64,000 nucleotides of DNA from an uncultured Christensenella sp. (GTDB lineage: Bacteria; Bacillota; Clostridia; Christensenellales; Pumilibacteraceae): the NCBI GenBank assembly GCA_910578545.1, contig CAJTPT010000005.1, forward strand, positions 97,845-161,844. Reading direction: 5' to 3'. Positions 52,807-62,703 of the stretch are shown here, in pieces. A model generated the notes under the pieces. The model was given only the letters and a program-made list of their open reading frames with translations, was not told the DNA's origin and searched no databases. The position numbers and the translations under genes were made by a program. The number at the start of each line of letters is the position of its first letter. Position 1 is the first letter of the stretch.

Positions 52807-54087
52807 TTAGTCAACTGCGTATTTTTTTGCGATGGCATATATTTCATCGTACAGCAATACTTCTTTTTTATACAGCTCTTGCGCCAATTCATCAAGAAGG
52901 GCTTTATTTTGCAATAAAAGCATTTTCGTACGCTGATAGTATTCTTCGATGAGGTGAGCTTTTCTATCTTGATTTTTATCAAGTTGTCTATTCGATTGTG
53001 CGTTTGCGTATCTATCACGCACATAAAGGTACTCAAATCCATTAACGGCAAGCCATTCTAAATTGTCTTCAATTTCGTTCATTGCGGATTGCAAATCTTT
53101 TATCGCACCCAAATCAATTTCTCCGAATTGAATTTCCACACTTGCTCTGCCCGCAAGCAAAGACATAATATAATTTTCAGAATCCTGACAGGTAAACCGC
53201 AAAGCGGATTTGGACATACAGCATACACCAACGCCAAGCCCATCTTTGCCACACTTTCCAATAGCAAGACATCCAATAATTCTATTCGTCAACAGGTGAG
53301 CTACTGCGTGTCCCGCCTCATGATAAGAAACACGCCATTTTGTTTGATCATCCATCTCTTGTGAATTTTGCCGCTTCAACATAACGCGGGTAATCGCATA
53401 TTTTATATCCTCATACGCAATTTTAACTCTGCCTGCAAAAATAGCATAGATTCCTGCTTCGTTAATAACATCCTCAAGCATGGCGCAAGAATACCCCGAT
53501 AAAATATGTGCAAGGGACTGTGCGCTGATTTCATCTGAAATTCTTTTACTTGCAAGAAAATGTTGAATTATTTTTACGGAGTCGTCGAATGTTGGTGCAG
53601 CAAATTCAATTTGCTTTCCAAACCACCCTTCGCGCATAAGAGAATCGGGCAAATAGTAAATATCATTTGCCGTAGCAATGACAAATACATCCGCATCGCC
53701 TATATCTTCTAAGCCCGTTTGAATTGCAACAAATTCTTCCTTATTGCAATTTTGTTGAAGATTGTCCTCAGCGAATTTATCCATATCATCAAAAAAGATA
53801 ATAGACGGTGCGTCTTTGATTGCATTTTCAAACGTGGATTTTATTTCGGCAACAAATTCACCGTTTGACTTATTTTTCTTACAATGAAAAACTTTTCTGC
53901 CAGTTGCCGCAATAAAAGCTTTTGCCATCAATGTTTTACCGAGTCCCGGTTCGCCATACAGTAATATTGCTTTTGACAACGTAATGCCCAGTGCTTCATA
54001 TTTTGTGCGGTTACGCAGCACATCGCATAAGCGGCGCATTTCCTGTTTCTCATTTTCATACCCAAAGATTTTGTCAAATTCGTTCAT
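52807..54087 (-). CDS. Soluble FtsH-like AAA+ zinc protease
   Basis: The 426-residue protein has a P-loop GEPGLGKT (45-52), Walker B IIFFDD (96-101), and an M41 protease domain with HEAGH (256-260). GAIKDLQSA supplies the third zinc ligand Asp331. Unlike FtsH it has no membrane segment. The second Arg of the usual RPGR finger is Trp (REGW). It is the first gene of a WYL/DUF262 operon. It could degrade a regulator or a toxin partner in response to infection. Confidence 0.85.
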   Translation of the reverse strand: MNEFDKIFGYENEKQEMRRLCDVLRNRTKYEALGITLSKAILLYGEPGLGKTLMAKAFIAATGRKVFHCKKNKSNGEFVAEIKSTFENAIKDAPSIIFFDDMDKFAEDNLQQNCNKEEFVAIQTGLEDIGDADVFVIATANDIYYLPDSLMREGWFGKQIEFAAPTFDDSVKIIQHFLASKRISDEISAQSLAHILSGYSCAMLEDVINEAGIYAIFAGRVKIAYEDIKYAITRVMLKRQNSQEMDDQTKWRVSYHEAGHAVAHLLTNRIIGCLAIGKCGKDGLGVGVCCMSKSALRFTCQDSENYIMSLLAGRASVEIQFGEIDLGAIKDLQSAMNEIEDNLEWLAVNGFEYLYVRDRYANAQSNRQLDKNQDRKAHLIEEYYQRTKMLLLQNKALLDELAQELYKKEVLLYDEIYAIAKKYAVD

Positions 54088-54160
54088 GGTTTTTCTCCTA
54101 CGTCAATTTTATGATAAAAGTGTAGCATATTACTTGTACGCTTTTTGGTACAATATAAAA

Positions 54161-54183
54161 GCCTTGCGGATTTTCCGCAAGGC
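54161..54183 (+). terminator. Short strong hairpin before the restriction genes
   Basis: GCCTTGCGGA pairs with TCCGCAAGGC across TTT and is followed by TTCTTG. It lies in the 286-base gap upstream of the truncated methyltransferase-like gene and may block read-through. Confidence 0.55.
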
Positions 54184-54307
54184 TTCTTGCCGTTTTACAT
54201 ATTACTAATTGGCAATCCCCATTAAGGGTAAATTCTAATTTATATACCGCACGCTATGGCGGTTTTCCTGTTCCGTCTTTTTCAACGGCTATCCCTATAC
54301 AATTTAA

Positions 54308-55105
54308 CGGGATACTTTTTCTTTATTCAATTTTTTATTCGATTGTTTTTGTTGCCTTTCGGTTTGCCATGCCTTGAACTCTCAAATACTTCCGACCGAC
54401 GCTTATACGGGTTTTGAGGTCTATAACGTAAACAACTACGATATGTTCCGTAATCCTATCGAGGCAAGAGAACTTATATTGCAGGCTCTGGAAGTTCAAC
54501 CGTTTGAAACGAGTAACGTCTATGACGGTGAAAAAGACGGCAGAATGATAAAAGTTATGTCCGTAAATAGAATTGCGACAAAAGCCTATTTGCAAGGCTT
54601 AATTGCCAACTTGCCGTATAAATCGTTTGAGAAGAAAAAGGAAGAAGATCCGAACACCGTCGTTTTGAAACTCACTCTCGTTTGTATGGGGCACGAGTCG
54701 GATTTGGCTGCCGCTCTCAAACAGGAACTAAACGCCTACAAGGTAGATATTGACGTCGTGGATATTCTTCACGACAGAGCGGACTTACAGTTCAAACGCG
54801 ACGCCGAAGCAAGTGTTGTAATCGAATACGGCGAAGTGGTAATCAAGAATTTCTATCCGCTCAACCTTATGCAAAAGTTGTCGCTCGATAAAGAAACCGT
54901 TGACGAGTGGCGTCAACTTGTCGAGTCTATTATGATTGACTTCAACTATGACGGCGCAGTTATGCAGCCGACTGTAATTGACATACCCGAAAAGAACGGA
55001 ATGGTTTCGGGCAGATATAAGATACCGCACGACGCCGGCAGAATACGCATTAAGATAACCGACGTTCTCTCGGAGTCTTTGGAAGTCGAGGTGAACAATG
55101 GCTAA
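54308..55105 (+). pseudogene. 5'-truncated partner of the type III-like restriction subunit
   Basis: A frame opens after a stop at 54305 and continues into a 243-residue product that can start at TTG 54374. It resembles the C-terminal part of methyltransferase (Mod-like) subunits found beside this kind of Res (YTGFEVYNVNNYDMF, then KITDVLSESLEVE at the end). No DPPY-type catalytic motif or AdoMet motif is present in the remaining sequence. There is no ribosome site at 54374. I infer that the 5' part was lost. The resemblance is from memory, so a genuine small gene remains possible. Confidence 0.5.
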
Positions 55106-57725
55106 ACAATCAACAGCGCAGAGTTCTTTTGCATTCTTCGATTTTTTGCGACAGTTCTATACGCAAAACAGAGGGCGCATAAGAAACCGTTATAAGGATT
55201 TAACAAAGAAGTTTTTGGACTACAACGACAAGTCGAAGAACCCGAACGCCTATCTTCGAGAGCCGCAATTCGAGGCTTTGGAAATCTATGTGTTCTTAAA
55301 AGAGTTCTGCTCCAATCCGCAGATTTACGACCTCTTTGACAGATGGTATAAGCGTGAGGGCGATTTTGCCGCCGAAACGGTTTACACAGTCAACAAAAGC
55401 GGCGCAGGACAGATGTCGTTGTTCGATTTGGCGGCGGTCAACTATAAGGCAGTTTTTGACTATATGCGTAAAGGCGCAACGTCCTATCCCAACTATATTT
55501 ACGCTCTTACTATGGGACTTGGAAAAACTGTCCTAATGGCGACGTGTATTTTCTATGAGTTCTTACTTGCGAACAAATACCCCAAAGACACAAGGTATTG
55601 TCATAACGCGCTTGTGTTTGCGCCGGACAAAACGGTTTTGCAGTCGCTCCGTGAAATCGTAACTATGGATAAGGAAAAGGTTGTGCCGAGCGAATATTGT
55701 AGAGTTCTCGACCAAAATATAAAGTTCCACTTTCTCGACGATACAGGCATAACGCTTAACACGCTCGACAACTCGGACTTCAATATCATAATTTCCAACA
55801 CGCAAAAGATTATTAAAAAGCGTGTTCACAAAGAAAAGACGCCTATCGAGCGACTTCTCGAAATGTCGAACGCTCCGCAAGACGATAAGCAGCCGACGGA
55901 TATTATCTCGTCTATTCTCGGCTCGGTTTACACCGAAGAAAATACCCGTGATGAGGGCGAACTGCTTTCCAACCAACGCTTTGAAAAACTTACCCGTTTA
56001 GAGCAACTCGGTATCTACGTTGACGAGGCTCACCACCTTTTCGGCGGCGATCTGCAAAAGTCTATGAACAGCCTGCGACTAACTATAAACGAACTTGCGG
56101 CGGCATTGAAAGAGAGCGGCACGAGAGTTGTCGCTTGCTACAACTACACGGGAACACCGTATTTGGAAAACTCCGTTCTGCCCGAAGTCGTTTACAGTTA
56201 CGGACTTAAAGAGGCTATTACCAACAAATATCTCAAAGACGTAGATATTAAAGGTTACGATAACGTCAAGAGTGAAACATTCTTAAAGACCGTAATCGAG
56301 GACTTTTGGAATAACTACGGTAAGAATACTTACGAGGGCTTACCGCCTAAACTCGCCATATTCGGCGCCACGATAGACGAGGTTGTAAACGACATTCGTC
56401 CTGCCGTTGAAAAGGTTTTGTCCGAACTCGGTATTCCGCTCGACAAGATACTTGTCAATACCGGCGACGCTACCGTTACCAAAGACAACGACATAAAGGC
56501 GTTCAACGATCTGGACGTTGTGGGAACGCTCGGCTCTCAAAAGCAATTTATCCTTCTTTGTAACAAAGGGCGTGAAGGTTGGAACTGCCGCTCATTGTTT
56601 GGCGTCGCTCTTTTCCGTTCGCCCAAATCAACGATATTCGTTTTGCAGGCGACAATGCGCTGCTTGCGTCAGATAACCGACAATCAGCAAAAGGCTATTG
56701 TTCGTCTTTCCAAAGAGAATATGGATATTCTGGATGCGGAACTTGCAAAGAACTTCCGTGTTTCGATTAGCGAAATTTCCAACAGCGGCGACGGAAAACA
56801 TAAAGAGTTGTACAAAGTAAAACTGTTAAAGCCGAAAACTTTGATACTCAAACGCATTTCTCACAAGTACGGGTTGAAAGAAAAAGGTTACACTGCGCCG
56901 ATAGACTTTAATATCGACGGCATAGACTTCGATAAATACGATACGCACGTTTACGAAAAAGAAAGCCTGACCGATCAGCGTGTAGTAAAGAAAACCACTG
57001 CCGAACTCGGCGACAGTCGTGTCTATTCTTCGTATATGCTCGTTGCCGAAATTGCAAAATATCTCAATCTTTCGTGCCTGTTTATAGAGCAAATTCTAAC
57101 CGAGAGCGTGGACGGTATAGATAAAATTACAACCACCGTTTCAAAGTACAATGACGTTCTGTACGACGTTATTATCCCGACGATTTTCAATGCGCTCTAC
57201 GAAGTAACCTGCGAAACGGTTTCGGAAGAAAAGCAAGTTGACTTACTTCAAATGCCAGAAGGCAAAGACGCTTACGAGTTCCTTGCACTTCCCGAATTGG
57301 TTGCGACCAACGGCGACTCTCAATTTATGAAAACCGACACTTTTGGCAAACCGTACAGCGATAGAAGTTTCCATACGGACAAATACTGTTTCGATAGCAA
57401 ACCCGAACGCGAATGTTTCTTGCAATACATTTTCAGCGACAAAGTAAAAGAAGTTTATTTTACGGGAATGTTCACAAGCAAGTATAACGGCTTAGCTATT
57501 CAGTACATTGATCCCGAAACGAACGCCATTCGCTCATACTATCCGGACTTCGTAACCGCGCTTGACGACGGCACGATACAAATAATCGAGGTCAAAGGCG
57601 ACAACAAAATCGACGATGCGGTTGTCCTTGCAAAAGCCGCCGCCGCAAGCGAAATGGCAACGGAAAGCAAAATGCAATACCTTATGCTTGCAAGCACAAG
57701 AATAATGAAAGAAAAAGTTGTATAA
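55098..57725 (+). CDS. Type III-like restriction endonuclease subunit (Res)
   Basis: The 875-residue protein has an SF2 helicase core with the Walker A variant TMGLGKTV, VDEAHHLFG as DEAH box and QATMRCLRQ as the late motif. The C-terminal PD-(D/E)xK-type nuclease reads YYPDFV ... IIEVKGDNK. Type III Res cuts DNA after collision of complexes bound at unmethylated sites. It overlaps the upstream gene by eight bases. The intact Res beside a truncated partner raises the question of how self DNA is protected. Confidence 0.85.
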   Translation: MAKQSTAQSSFAFFDFLRQFYTQNRGRIRNRYKDLTKKFLDYNDKSKNPNAYLREPQFEALEIYVFLKEFCSNPQIYDLFDRWYKREGDFAAETVYTVNKSGAGQMSLFDLAAVNYKAVFDYMRKGATSYPNYIYALTMGLGKTVLMATCIFYEFLLANKYPKDTRYCHNALVFAPDKTVLQSLREIVTMDKEKVVPSEYCRVLDQNIKFHFLDDTGITLNTLDNSDFNIIISNTQKIIKKRVHKEKTPIERLLEMSNAPQDDKQPTDIISSILGSVYTEENTRDEGELLSNQRFEKLTRLEQLGIYVDEAHHLFGGDLQKSMNSLRLTINELAAALKESGTRVVACYNYTGTPYLENSVLPEVVYSYGLKEAITNKYLKDVDIKGYDNVKSETFLKTVIEDFWNNYGKNTYEGLPPKLAIFGATIDEVVNDIRPAVEKVLSELGIPLDKILVNTGDATVTKDNDIKAFNDLDVVGTLGSQKQFILLCNKGREGWNCRSLFGVALFRSPKSTIFVLQATMRCLRQITDNQQKAIVRLSKENMDILDAELAKNFRVSISEISNSGDGKHKELYKVKLLKPKTLILKRISHKYGLKEKGYTAPIDFNIDGIDFDKYDTHVYEKESLTDQRVVKKTTAELGDSRVYSSYMLVAEIAKYLNLSCLFIEQILTESVDGIDKITTTVSKYNDVLYDVIIPTIFNALYEVTCETVSEEKQVDLLQMPEGKDAYEFLALPELVATNGDSQFMKTDTFGKPYSDRSFHTDKYCFDSKPERECFLQYIFSDKVKEVYFTGMFTSKYNGLAIQYIDPETNAIRSYYPDFVTALDDGTIQIIEVKGDNKIDDAVVLAKAAAASEMATESKMQYLMLASTRIMKEKVV

Positions 57726-57778
57726 TTAGTCATTACACTTTTGATGATTCCTTAATTTAGCCAATTCTCTTTAAAGCC

Positions 57779-57807
57779 TTGCTTTATGGCATTTTTTATG
57801 ATATAAT
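57779..57807 (+). promoter_or_regulatory. Promoter of the GHKL ATPase gene
   Basis: TTGCTT (57779-57784), 17 bases, TATAAT (57802-57807), followed by AAGGAG and the ATG at 57827. Confidence 0.75.
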
Positions 57808-57826
57808 TTTTATAAGGAGAATTATT

Positions 57827-59923
57827 ATGGGTACATATGAAAATATTGAAATACCGGTTAAAGTAAACGGAAGCATTATTAGCGAACTCTCGGAAAGAAT
57901 TCCTTCAAATATAGTTGCTTTAAATGAATTAATTAAAAATGCTTATGATGCGGGCGCATCTAAAGTGGAAATAATTATTGATACAGTTAACAATTCACTC
58001 AATATTATCGACGATGGCGAAGGCATGAATCGCGATGACATATCCACATTACTTCATTTAGCACGTAGCACAAAAAAATATGGTACGGTGAATGAAAAAT
58101 ATAATAGATATGTGCAGGGATCAAAAGGGCTTGGATTTCTGTCTGTATTTAAATTCGGTCGTGAGGTTTGTTGGAAAACTAAAAAAGATATCGGCTATGA
58201 GTTTAGTGTTAAATTTGATGATATTTTATCTGAAGATGATATAACTCAATATAAAGCTCAAATAAAAGTTGACAATACAGTACAAAAGGGAACGAATATT
58301 TTGATCAAATTAGATGATTATAGTAAGGCATCGTTAATTAATTTTTTATCGCTTGAGAGAAATTATGCTAAAATAATTAATTCTTTTACTGACAATAATT
58401 TTTTGATAATTTTAAAAGTAGACGACAATGAATTTAGGAGTGATACTTTTACTGGAATAAAGGATCATTATACTGATCGGCAATTGTTTTACATAGAATA
58501 TCATTCTGACAAAAAAATAGTCGAATTTTATCATAATCGCCATTTAATTAAGTCTTATCCCTATGACTTCCCTGGCGTAGACTATTCTTGCGATATTTTC
58601 TTGTCAACTTATAAGTTCAAGGCCAAGCAAAAAACCAATATTTATCACCTTTTTTATAATGATTTTGATGAGCTTACCCCTTTGATATACATAAATAATA
58701 ATTTATTTAACAATTATGAAATATTTGATCCTAGTGTAATGAAAACAATTAAAACAGGTGATATGCTTAATCAAATGATAGGCTATATTAATATTTACTC
58801 CAATAGTGCATTGTTACAATTTAATTCCGACAGAACAAAATTTGCGCAAAATTCTTTCACTGATAATATAATAGCTTTCTTGAAAGAGATTAATATTTTT
58901 ATCCAAAAAACAGGAAGCTCAATGAAACAATTTTTAGTTGATTATAATTTTTTATTAAAGAGTGAAATAAACTACACTGATGTTAATCTACATGATACAG
59001 ATTCATTAAAACAATTTATTGATAATAATTTTATCTTTAAGGATGATGTAGAAATTAAAGTTCTGCCTGATAAAATCGAATACAGTATTTTTGGCAAAAG
59101 CACATTCATTATGCTAATTAATATGCCTAGCACCATTCAACCCGCCAAGATAATACTCAAGGAAAATGAAGTTGCGATTATAATTCCTTCTAACCAAATT
59201 GATTTATTAGATTATGTGTCATATGCTCAAGATAGCAATGGAGATGACATTAGAGATAAGCTATCAATCAAAATTGATGATACTCAGGTAGGGCATTATA
59301 TATTACCGTCAATTACTTCCCAGTGTATAAGGAGTATAACTTATAGTTTTAACGACGAACAAACCGGTCTTATAGAACAAAAATTGTTATTAAAGTTTGT
59401 ACCGCCTATATCAAATATAGTTGGCACATTTAAAGATGAACATAGATTGTTGTATGTGCAAATGAATCAGAACTACTGCGTTAACTTTAACAATACCATA
59501 AGCAATCTAATTAACCAAATAAACGATTTAGAGCCATATGATAAATATATTGAAGTAATAGCTTGTTCATTGCGAGTGCTTTTTGAGTACTCTATTAAAA
59601 GCATAAACCATTCAAATAAAAATCTATCTCTAAAAGCACAATTAGCCTATAACGATAATGTTAATGATATTAGAAAAATTGTTGATTTCTGCAATTTAGA
59701 CGATAACGCTAAGAAAATTGACTGTAGTACAAGAATCGGATACAAGAACTTAAGAAATATGCTAATTGTCGATGATTTCTGTAACGCTTATAAAAAGTCA
59801 AATTTGGGACCTCATGCTGCAAGTGCCTTTTTAACTAAAAAAGACATTGAATTTATTGCACAAAAAGTGACCATATTTGTTGTTCTTGTAAATGAACTTC
59901 TAACTAATAATAATTTGGTATAG
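57827..59923 (+). CDS. MORC-like GHKL ATPase
   Basis: The 698-residue protein has a GHKL (Hsp90/MutL-type) ATPase domain: N box ELIKNAYDAGA (34-44), G1 box DDGEGM (62-67) and G2 box GSKGLGF (98-104). The rest is unfamiliar, Ile/Asn/Lys-rich and very AT-rich. Prokaryotic MORC-type ATPases occur with restriction-modification genes (Iyer, Abhiman and Aravind described this), and a methyltransferase gene follows 10 bases later. It may act as an ATP-driven DNA clamp in restriction. Confidence 0.75.
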   Translation: MGTYENIEIPVKVNGSIISELSERIPSNIVALNELIKNAYDAGASKVEIIIDTVNNSLNIIDDGEGMNRDDISTLLHLARSTKKYGTVNEKYNRYVQGSKGLGFLSVFKFGREVCWKTKKDIGYEFSVKFDDILSEDDITQYKAQIKVDNTVQKGTNILIKLDDYSKASLINFLSLERNYAKIINSFTDNNFLIILKVDDNEFRSDTFTGIKDHYTDRQLFYIEYHSDKKIVEFYHNRHLIKSYPYDFPGVDYSCDIFLSTYKFKAKQKTNIYHLFYNDFDELTPLIYINNNLFNNYEIFDPSVMKTIKTGDMLNQMIGYINIYSNSALLQFNSDRTKFAQNSFTDNIIAFLKEINIFIQKTGSSMKQFLVDYNFLLKSEINYTDVNLHDTDSLKQFIDNNFIFKDDVEIKVLPDKIEYSIFGKSTFIMLINMPSTIQPAKIILKENEVAIIIPSNQIDLLDYVSYAQDSNGDDIRDKLSIKIDDTQVGHYILPSITSQCIRSITYSFNDEQTGLIEQKLLLKFVPPISNIVGTFKDEHRLLYVQMNQNYCVNFNNTISNLINQINDLEPYDKYIEVIACSLRVLFEYSIKSINHSNKNLSLKAQLAYNDNVNDIRKIVDFCNLDDNAKKIDCSTRIGYKNLRNMLIVDDFCNAYKKSNLGPHAASAFLTKKDIEFIAQKVTIFVVLVNELLTNNNLV

Positions 59924-59933
59924 GCTATTAATT

Positions 59934-61145
59934 ATGCTAGACGCTATTGAATTTTCAAAGTATACTAAAAAAGAAGACATCTATGGTACTGTCATGTATC
60001 CTGCTGTCATGGTTGGTCCGGTGCAAAAATTATTGCTAACTCAGGTCCTTGAAAATAAGATAGAAGCAAGGATAATTGATCCTTTTCATGGATCTGGCAC
60101 AGCTCTTTACGAGGCTTTTGAAATCAATCCTGATTTTGAATTGTATGGTATTGATATTAACCCTTTTGCTAATCTAATTACCCGGGCAAAGCTTCAAGGC
60201 GTTGATGAAAATATTCTAAATGACATAGAATTTATTAAAAGTAATTTATTTGATCAGGCATTTCAATATAGTTTAGTTGACTTTAATAATATAACCAAAT
60301 GGTTTAGAATAGATATAATTAATGATTTAAGTAAAATCCGATGCGCCATAATGCAAGTAAAATCATCTAAAAACAGAGCATATTTTTGGTCTATGATGTC
60401 GAATATAATTAGAAAATATAGTAATTCTAGGTCGTCTACTTATAAATTGCATATAAAACCACAAGAAAAAATTAATAATATGAAGAACAATGTAATAAAT
60501 GATTTTATTGCTTCAATAGAACAGAATTATCGTTATTATCAAAAGTCTTCTAATCGATTCAAACTATTTAAAAGTGATACATTATATGAACTTGATAAAT
60601 TCCCTGATAACTATTTCGAAATATTGATTACTTCCCCACCATATGGCGATAATGCTACAACCGTTACTTATGGACAGTTCTCTATTATTATTCTGTATTG
60701 GATAGATAAGAAAGACTTGGTTTTAGATGGCTGGGAATTTGATAATTTCTCAAAAATCGATCATGAAAGTCTTGGCGGATACTATAAAAATAATCGGCTA
60801 GAAAAGTATGATAAATATATTAATAATACAATAGAAAGAATACACGACGATAAAAAGATAAAAAAAGTCCAAACCTTTTTTTATGATTATTTTACTTTTT
60901 TGAGCACCGCATATAGAGTTGTTCAAAGCTATATTATTCTTACTTTAGGAAATAGAACAGTTGACGGGATCAACATAGAACTAACAGATTTCACAAAAAG
61001 ATTCCTTGATGATTGCGGCATGAATTTGATATATGAAGGTAAGAGAAATATATATTCAAAACGGACACCGAAAATATTGGCTAACAATAATGGATCTCCT
61101 ATTTTCTCTATGAATGAAGAATATGCCGTAATTTTTAAAAAATGA
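59934..61145 (+). CDS. DNA amino-methyltransferase (probably N4-cytosine or N6-adenine)
   Basis: The 403-residue enzyme has the AdoMet motif I DPFHGSGT (49-56) near the N-terminus and the catalytic motif IV TSPPYGD (about 229-235). TSPPY favours N4-cytosine. The order I then IV differs from the beta class. The long insert between them (about 85-225) may recognise the target. It pairs with the GHKL ATPase, and both share high A+T. No separate nuclease gene lies with them. Confidence 0.8.
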   Translation: MLDAIEFSKYTKKEDIYGTVMYPAVMVGPVQKLLLTQVLENKIEARIIDPFHGSGTALYEAFEINPDFELYGIDINPFANLITRAKLQGVDENILNDIEFIKSNLFDQAFQYSLVDFNNITKWFRIDIINDLSKIRCAIMQVKSSKNRAYFWSMMSNIIRKYSNSRSSTYKLHIKPQEKINNMKNNVINDFIASIEQNYRYYQKSSNRFKLFKSDTLYELDKFPDNYFEILITSPPYGDNATTVTYGQFSIIILYWIDKKDLVLDGWEFDNFSKIDHESLGGYYKNNRLEKYDKYINNTIERIHDDKKIKKVQTFFYDYFTFLSTAYRVVQSYIILTLGNRTVDGINIELTDFTKRFLDDCGMNLIYEGKRNIYSKRTPKILANNNGSPIFSMNEEYAVIFKK

Positions 61146-61334
61146 TTAACAATACGAAATCTCACTCTTTTAAGCTATTATCTATGTCCTGTCTTGAATT
61201 TGCACGGACATGAATCCCTTATCGCCATTGTCTATCGAAGAATTTGATATATCATAATTTAATCCATGCCAATAACACTTTATTTTAGCCGAAAAGCATG
61301 CTATAATGATAGAAACGTTTTCAAAGGTATTATT

Positions 61335-62618
61335 ATGAATTTAGGATACGAAACCGAACAAATAGAATTTAAGAAAAGCACTGCGGAGTTGAAAGAAGGC
61401 ATAATCTCGCTTTCGGCAATGCTTAATAAACACGGCGTGGCAAAGCTGCATTTCGGCGTGGCGAACAGCGGCGACGTAGTAGGGCAACAAATCGGTACAA
61501 ACACGTTAAGGGATATTTTGCAAGCCATTGCAAACAATATCAAGCCGCAAATCGTTCCGAGTATTTCGGCAGAGCTGTACGACGATAAAACCGTTATTGT
61601 TGTTTCCGTTTCGGGCAATCAAAAGCCGTATTCCGCATATGGAAAATACTATATCCGCTCGGCTGACGAAGATCGGGAGATATCGCCGTCACAACTGCGC
61701 GAACTTATGACGGCGCAAACATCGGAAGCTATCGTCAATATCGAATCCAACGAACAAGTACTGTCATTCTCGCAACTCAAAGCAATGTATTTGGAACAGG
61801 GTTTGACGTTGCGTGACGATACGTTTTTGCACAACCTGCACCTTCTTTCCAAGGACGGCAAATACAACTTAATGGCTAATATTCTTGCCGACAGCAACAG
61901 CTTTTCTATTAAAGTCGCTCGTTTTCAAGGCACTGACAAAACAAAACTCATCAAGTGCAACGAGTATGGATATAAGTGCTTGCTCGTCGCTATGAAGCAA
62001 GTTTTGGACTACGCCGAGGCACTCAACGAAACTGCGGTAGAGCTTGTAGGCGCTCAACGCAAAGAAACAAAGCTGTTCGATTTCGCTTGCTTCCGCGAAG
62101 CGTGGTTAAACGCTTGCTTGCACAATAAATGGTCGCGTCTCACTCCGCCGGCAGTATATTTCTTCGACGACAGAATAGAGATCATTTCGACCGGAGGCTT
62201 GCCCGTTGATTATTCGCAAGACGACTTTTTTAGCGGACGAAGCCGTCCTGTAAATTTGGAACTTCAACAAATTATGGTGCAGTTGCAATTCATAGAACAA
62301 ACCGGTCACGGCGTTCCGCTTATCGTAAGCAAATACGGCAAAGATGCGTTTGATTTATCCGACAATTTCATAACTGTTACAATTCCGCTCAATCGCAAAA
62401 ATGAGCCTGTAAATGAGCCTGTAAAATTAACAAAATCCGCTCGATCGGTTTTGAGTGTCTTACAAGAAAACGCCGATTTAACAATAGACGAATTGTCGAT
62501 ACAACTCGGAATGAGCAGAGAAACCGTAAAGCGTGCTTTGAAATTATTGCGCGATAGCGGCTATATCGAACGCATTGGCTCGGATAAATCCGGCTATTGG
62601 TCGGTAATCAAGCAATAG
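61335..62618 (+). CDS. AlbA_2/Schlafen-type regulator, copy 2
   Basis: The start at 61335 follows AAAGG and matches the start of copy 1. The 427-residue product is nearly identical to the 45829 protein for about 350 residues. It then has a linker of two NEPV units and a different winged helix (SARSVLSVLQENADLTIDELSIQLGMSRETVKRALK). The upstream -10 box TATAAT (61302-61307) and flank are shared too. The two genes may read different DNA sites with a common sensory body. Confidence 0.8.
   Translation: MNLGYETEQIEFKKSTAELKEGIISLSAMLNKHGVAKLHFGVANSGDVVGQQIGTNTLRDILQAIANNIKPQIVPSISAELYDDKTVIVVSVSGNQKPYSAYGKYYIRSADEDREISPSQLRELMTAQTSEAIVNIESNEQVLSFSQLKAMYLEQGLTLRDDTFLHNLHLLSKDGKYNLMANILADSNSFSIKVARFQGTDKTKLIKCNEYGYKCLLVAMKQVLDYAEALNETAVELVGAQRKETKLFDFACFREAWLNACLHNKWSRLTPPAVYFFDDRIEIISTGGLPVDYSQDDFFSGRSRPVNLELQQIMVQLQFIEQTGHGVPLIVSKYGKDAFDLSDNFITVTIPLNRKNEPVNEPVKLTKSARSVLSVLQENADLTIDELSIQLGMSRETVKRALKLLRDSGYIERIGSDKSGYWSVIKQ
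62400..62423 (+). repeat. Two 12-bp tandem repeats coding an NEPV linker
   Basis: AATGAGCCTGTA is repeated twice, in frame, at the same place where copy 1 has three AATGCAACTGTA units. Confidence 0.9.
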
Positions 62619-62703
62619 TTTGCTGTCATTACTCTAATCTATTTGCATCACAAAAACCAACGTATTTTTTACTATATAAACCTTGTTCATTTTATTAACT
62701 TGC

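Noticed and set aside
52758..53051. N-terminal extension of the WYL regulator
   Set aside because: It would overlap the FtsH-like gene by 245 bases and has no ribosome site. The internal ATG at 52757 has AAGGAGAAG.
61146..61334. Further gene between the methyltransferase and AlbA_2 copy 2
   Set aside because: Only short frames occur. The region is explained by the shared promoter flank of the AlbA_2 gene.
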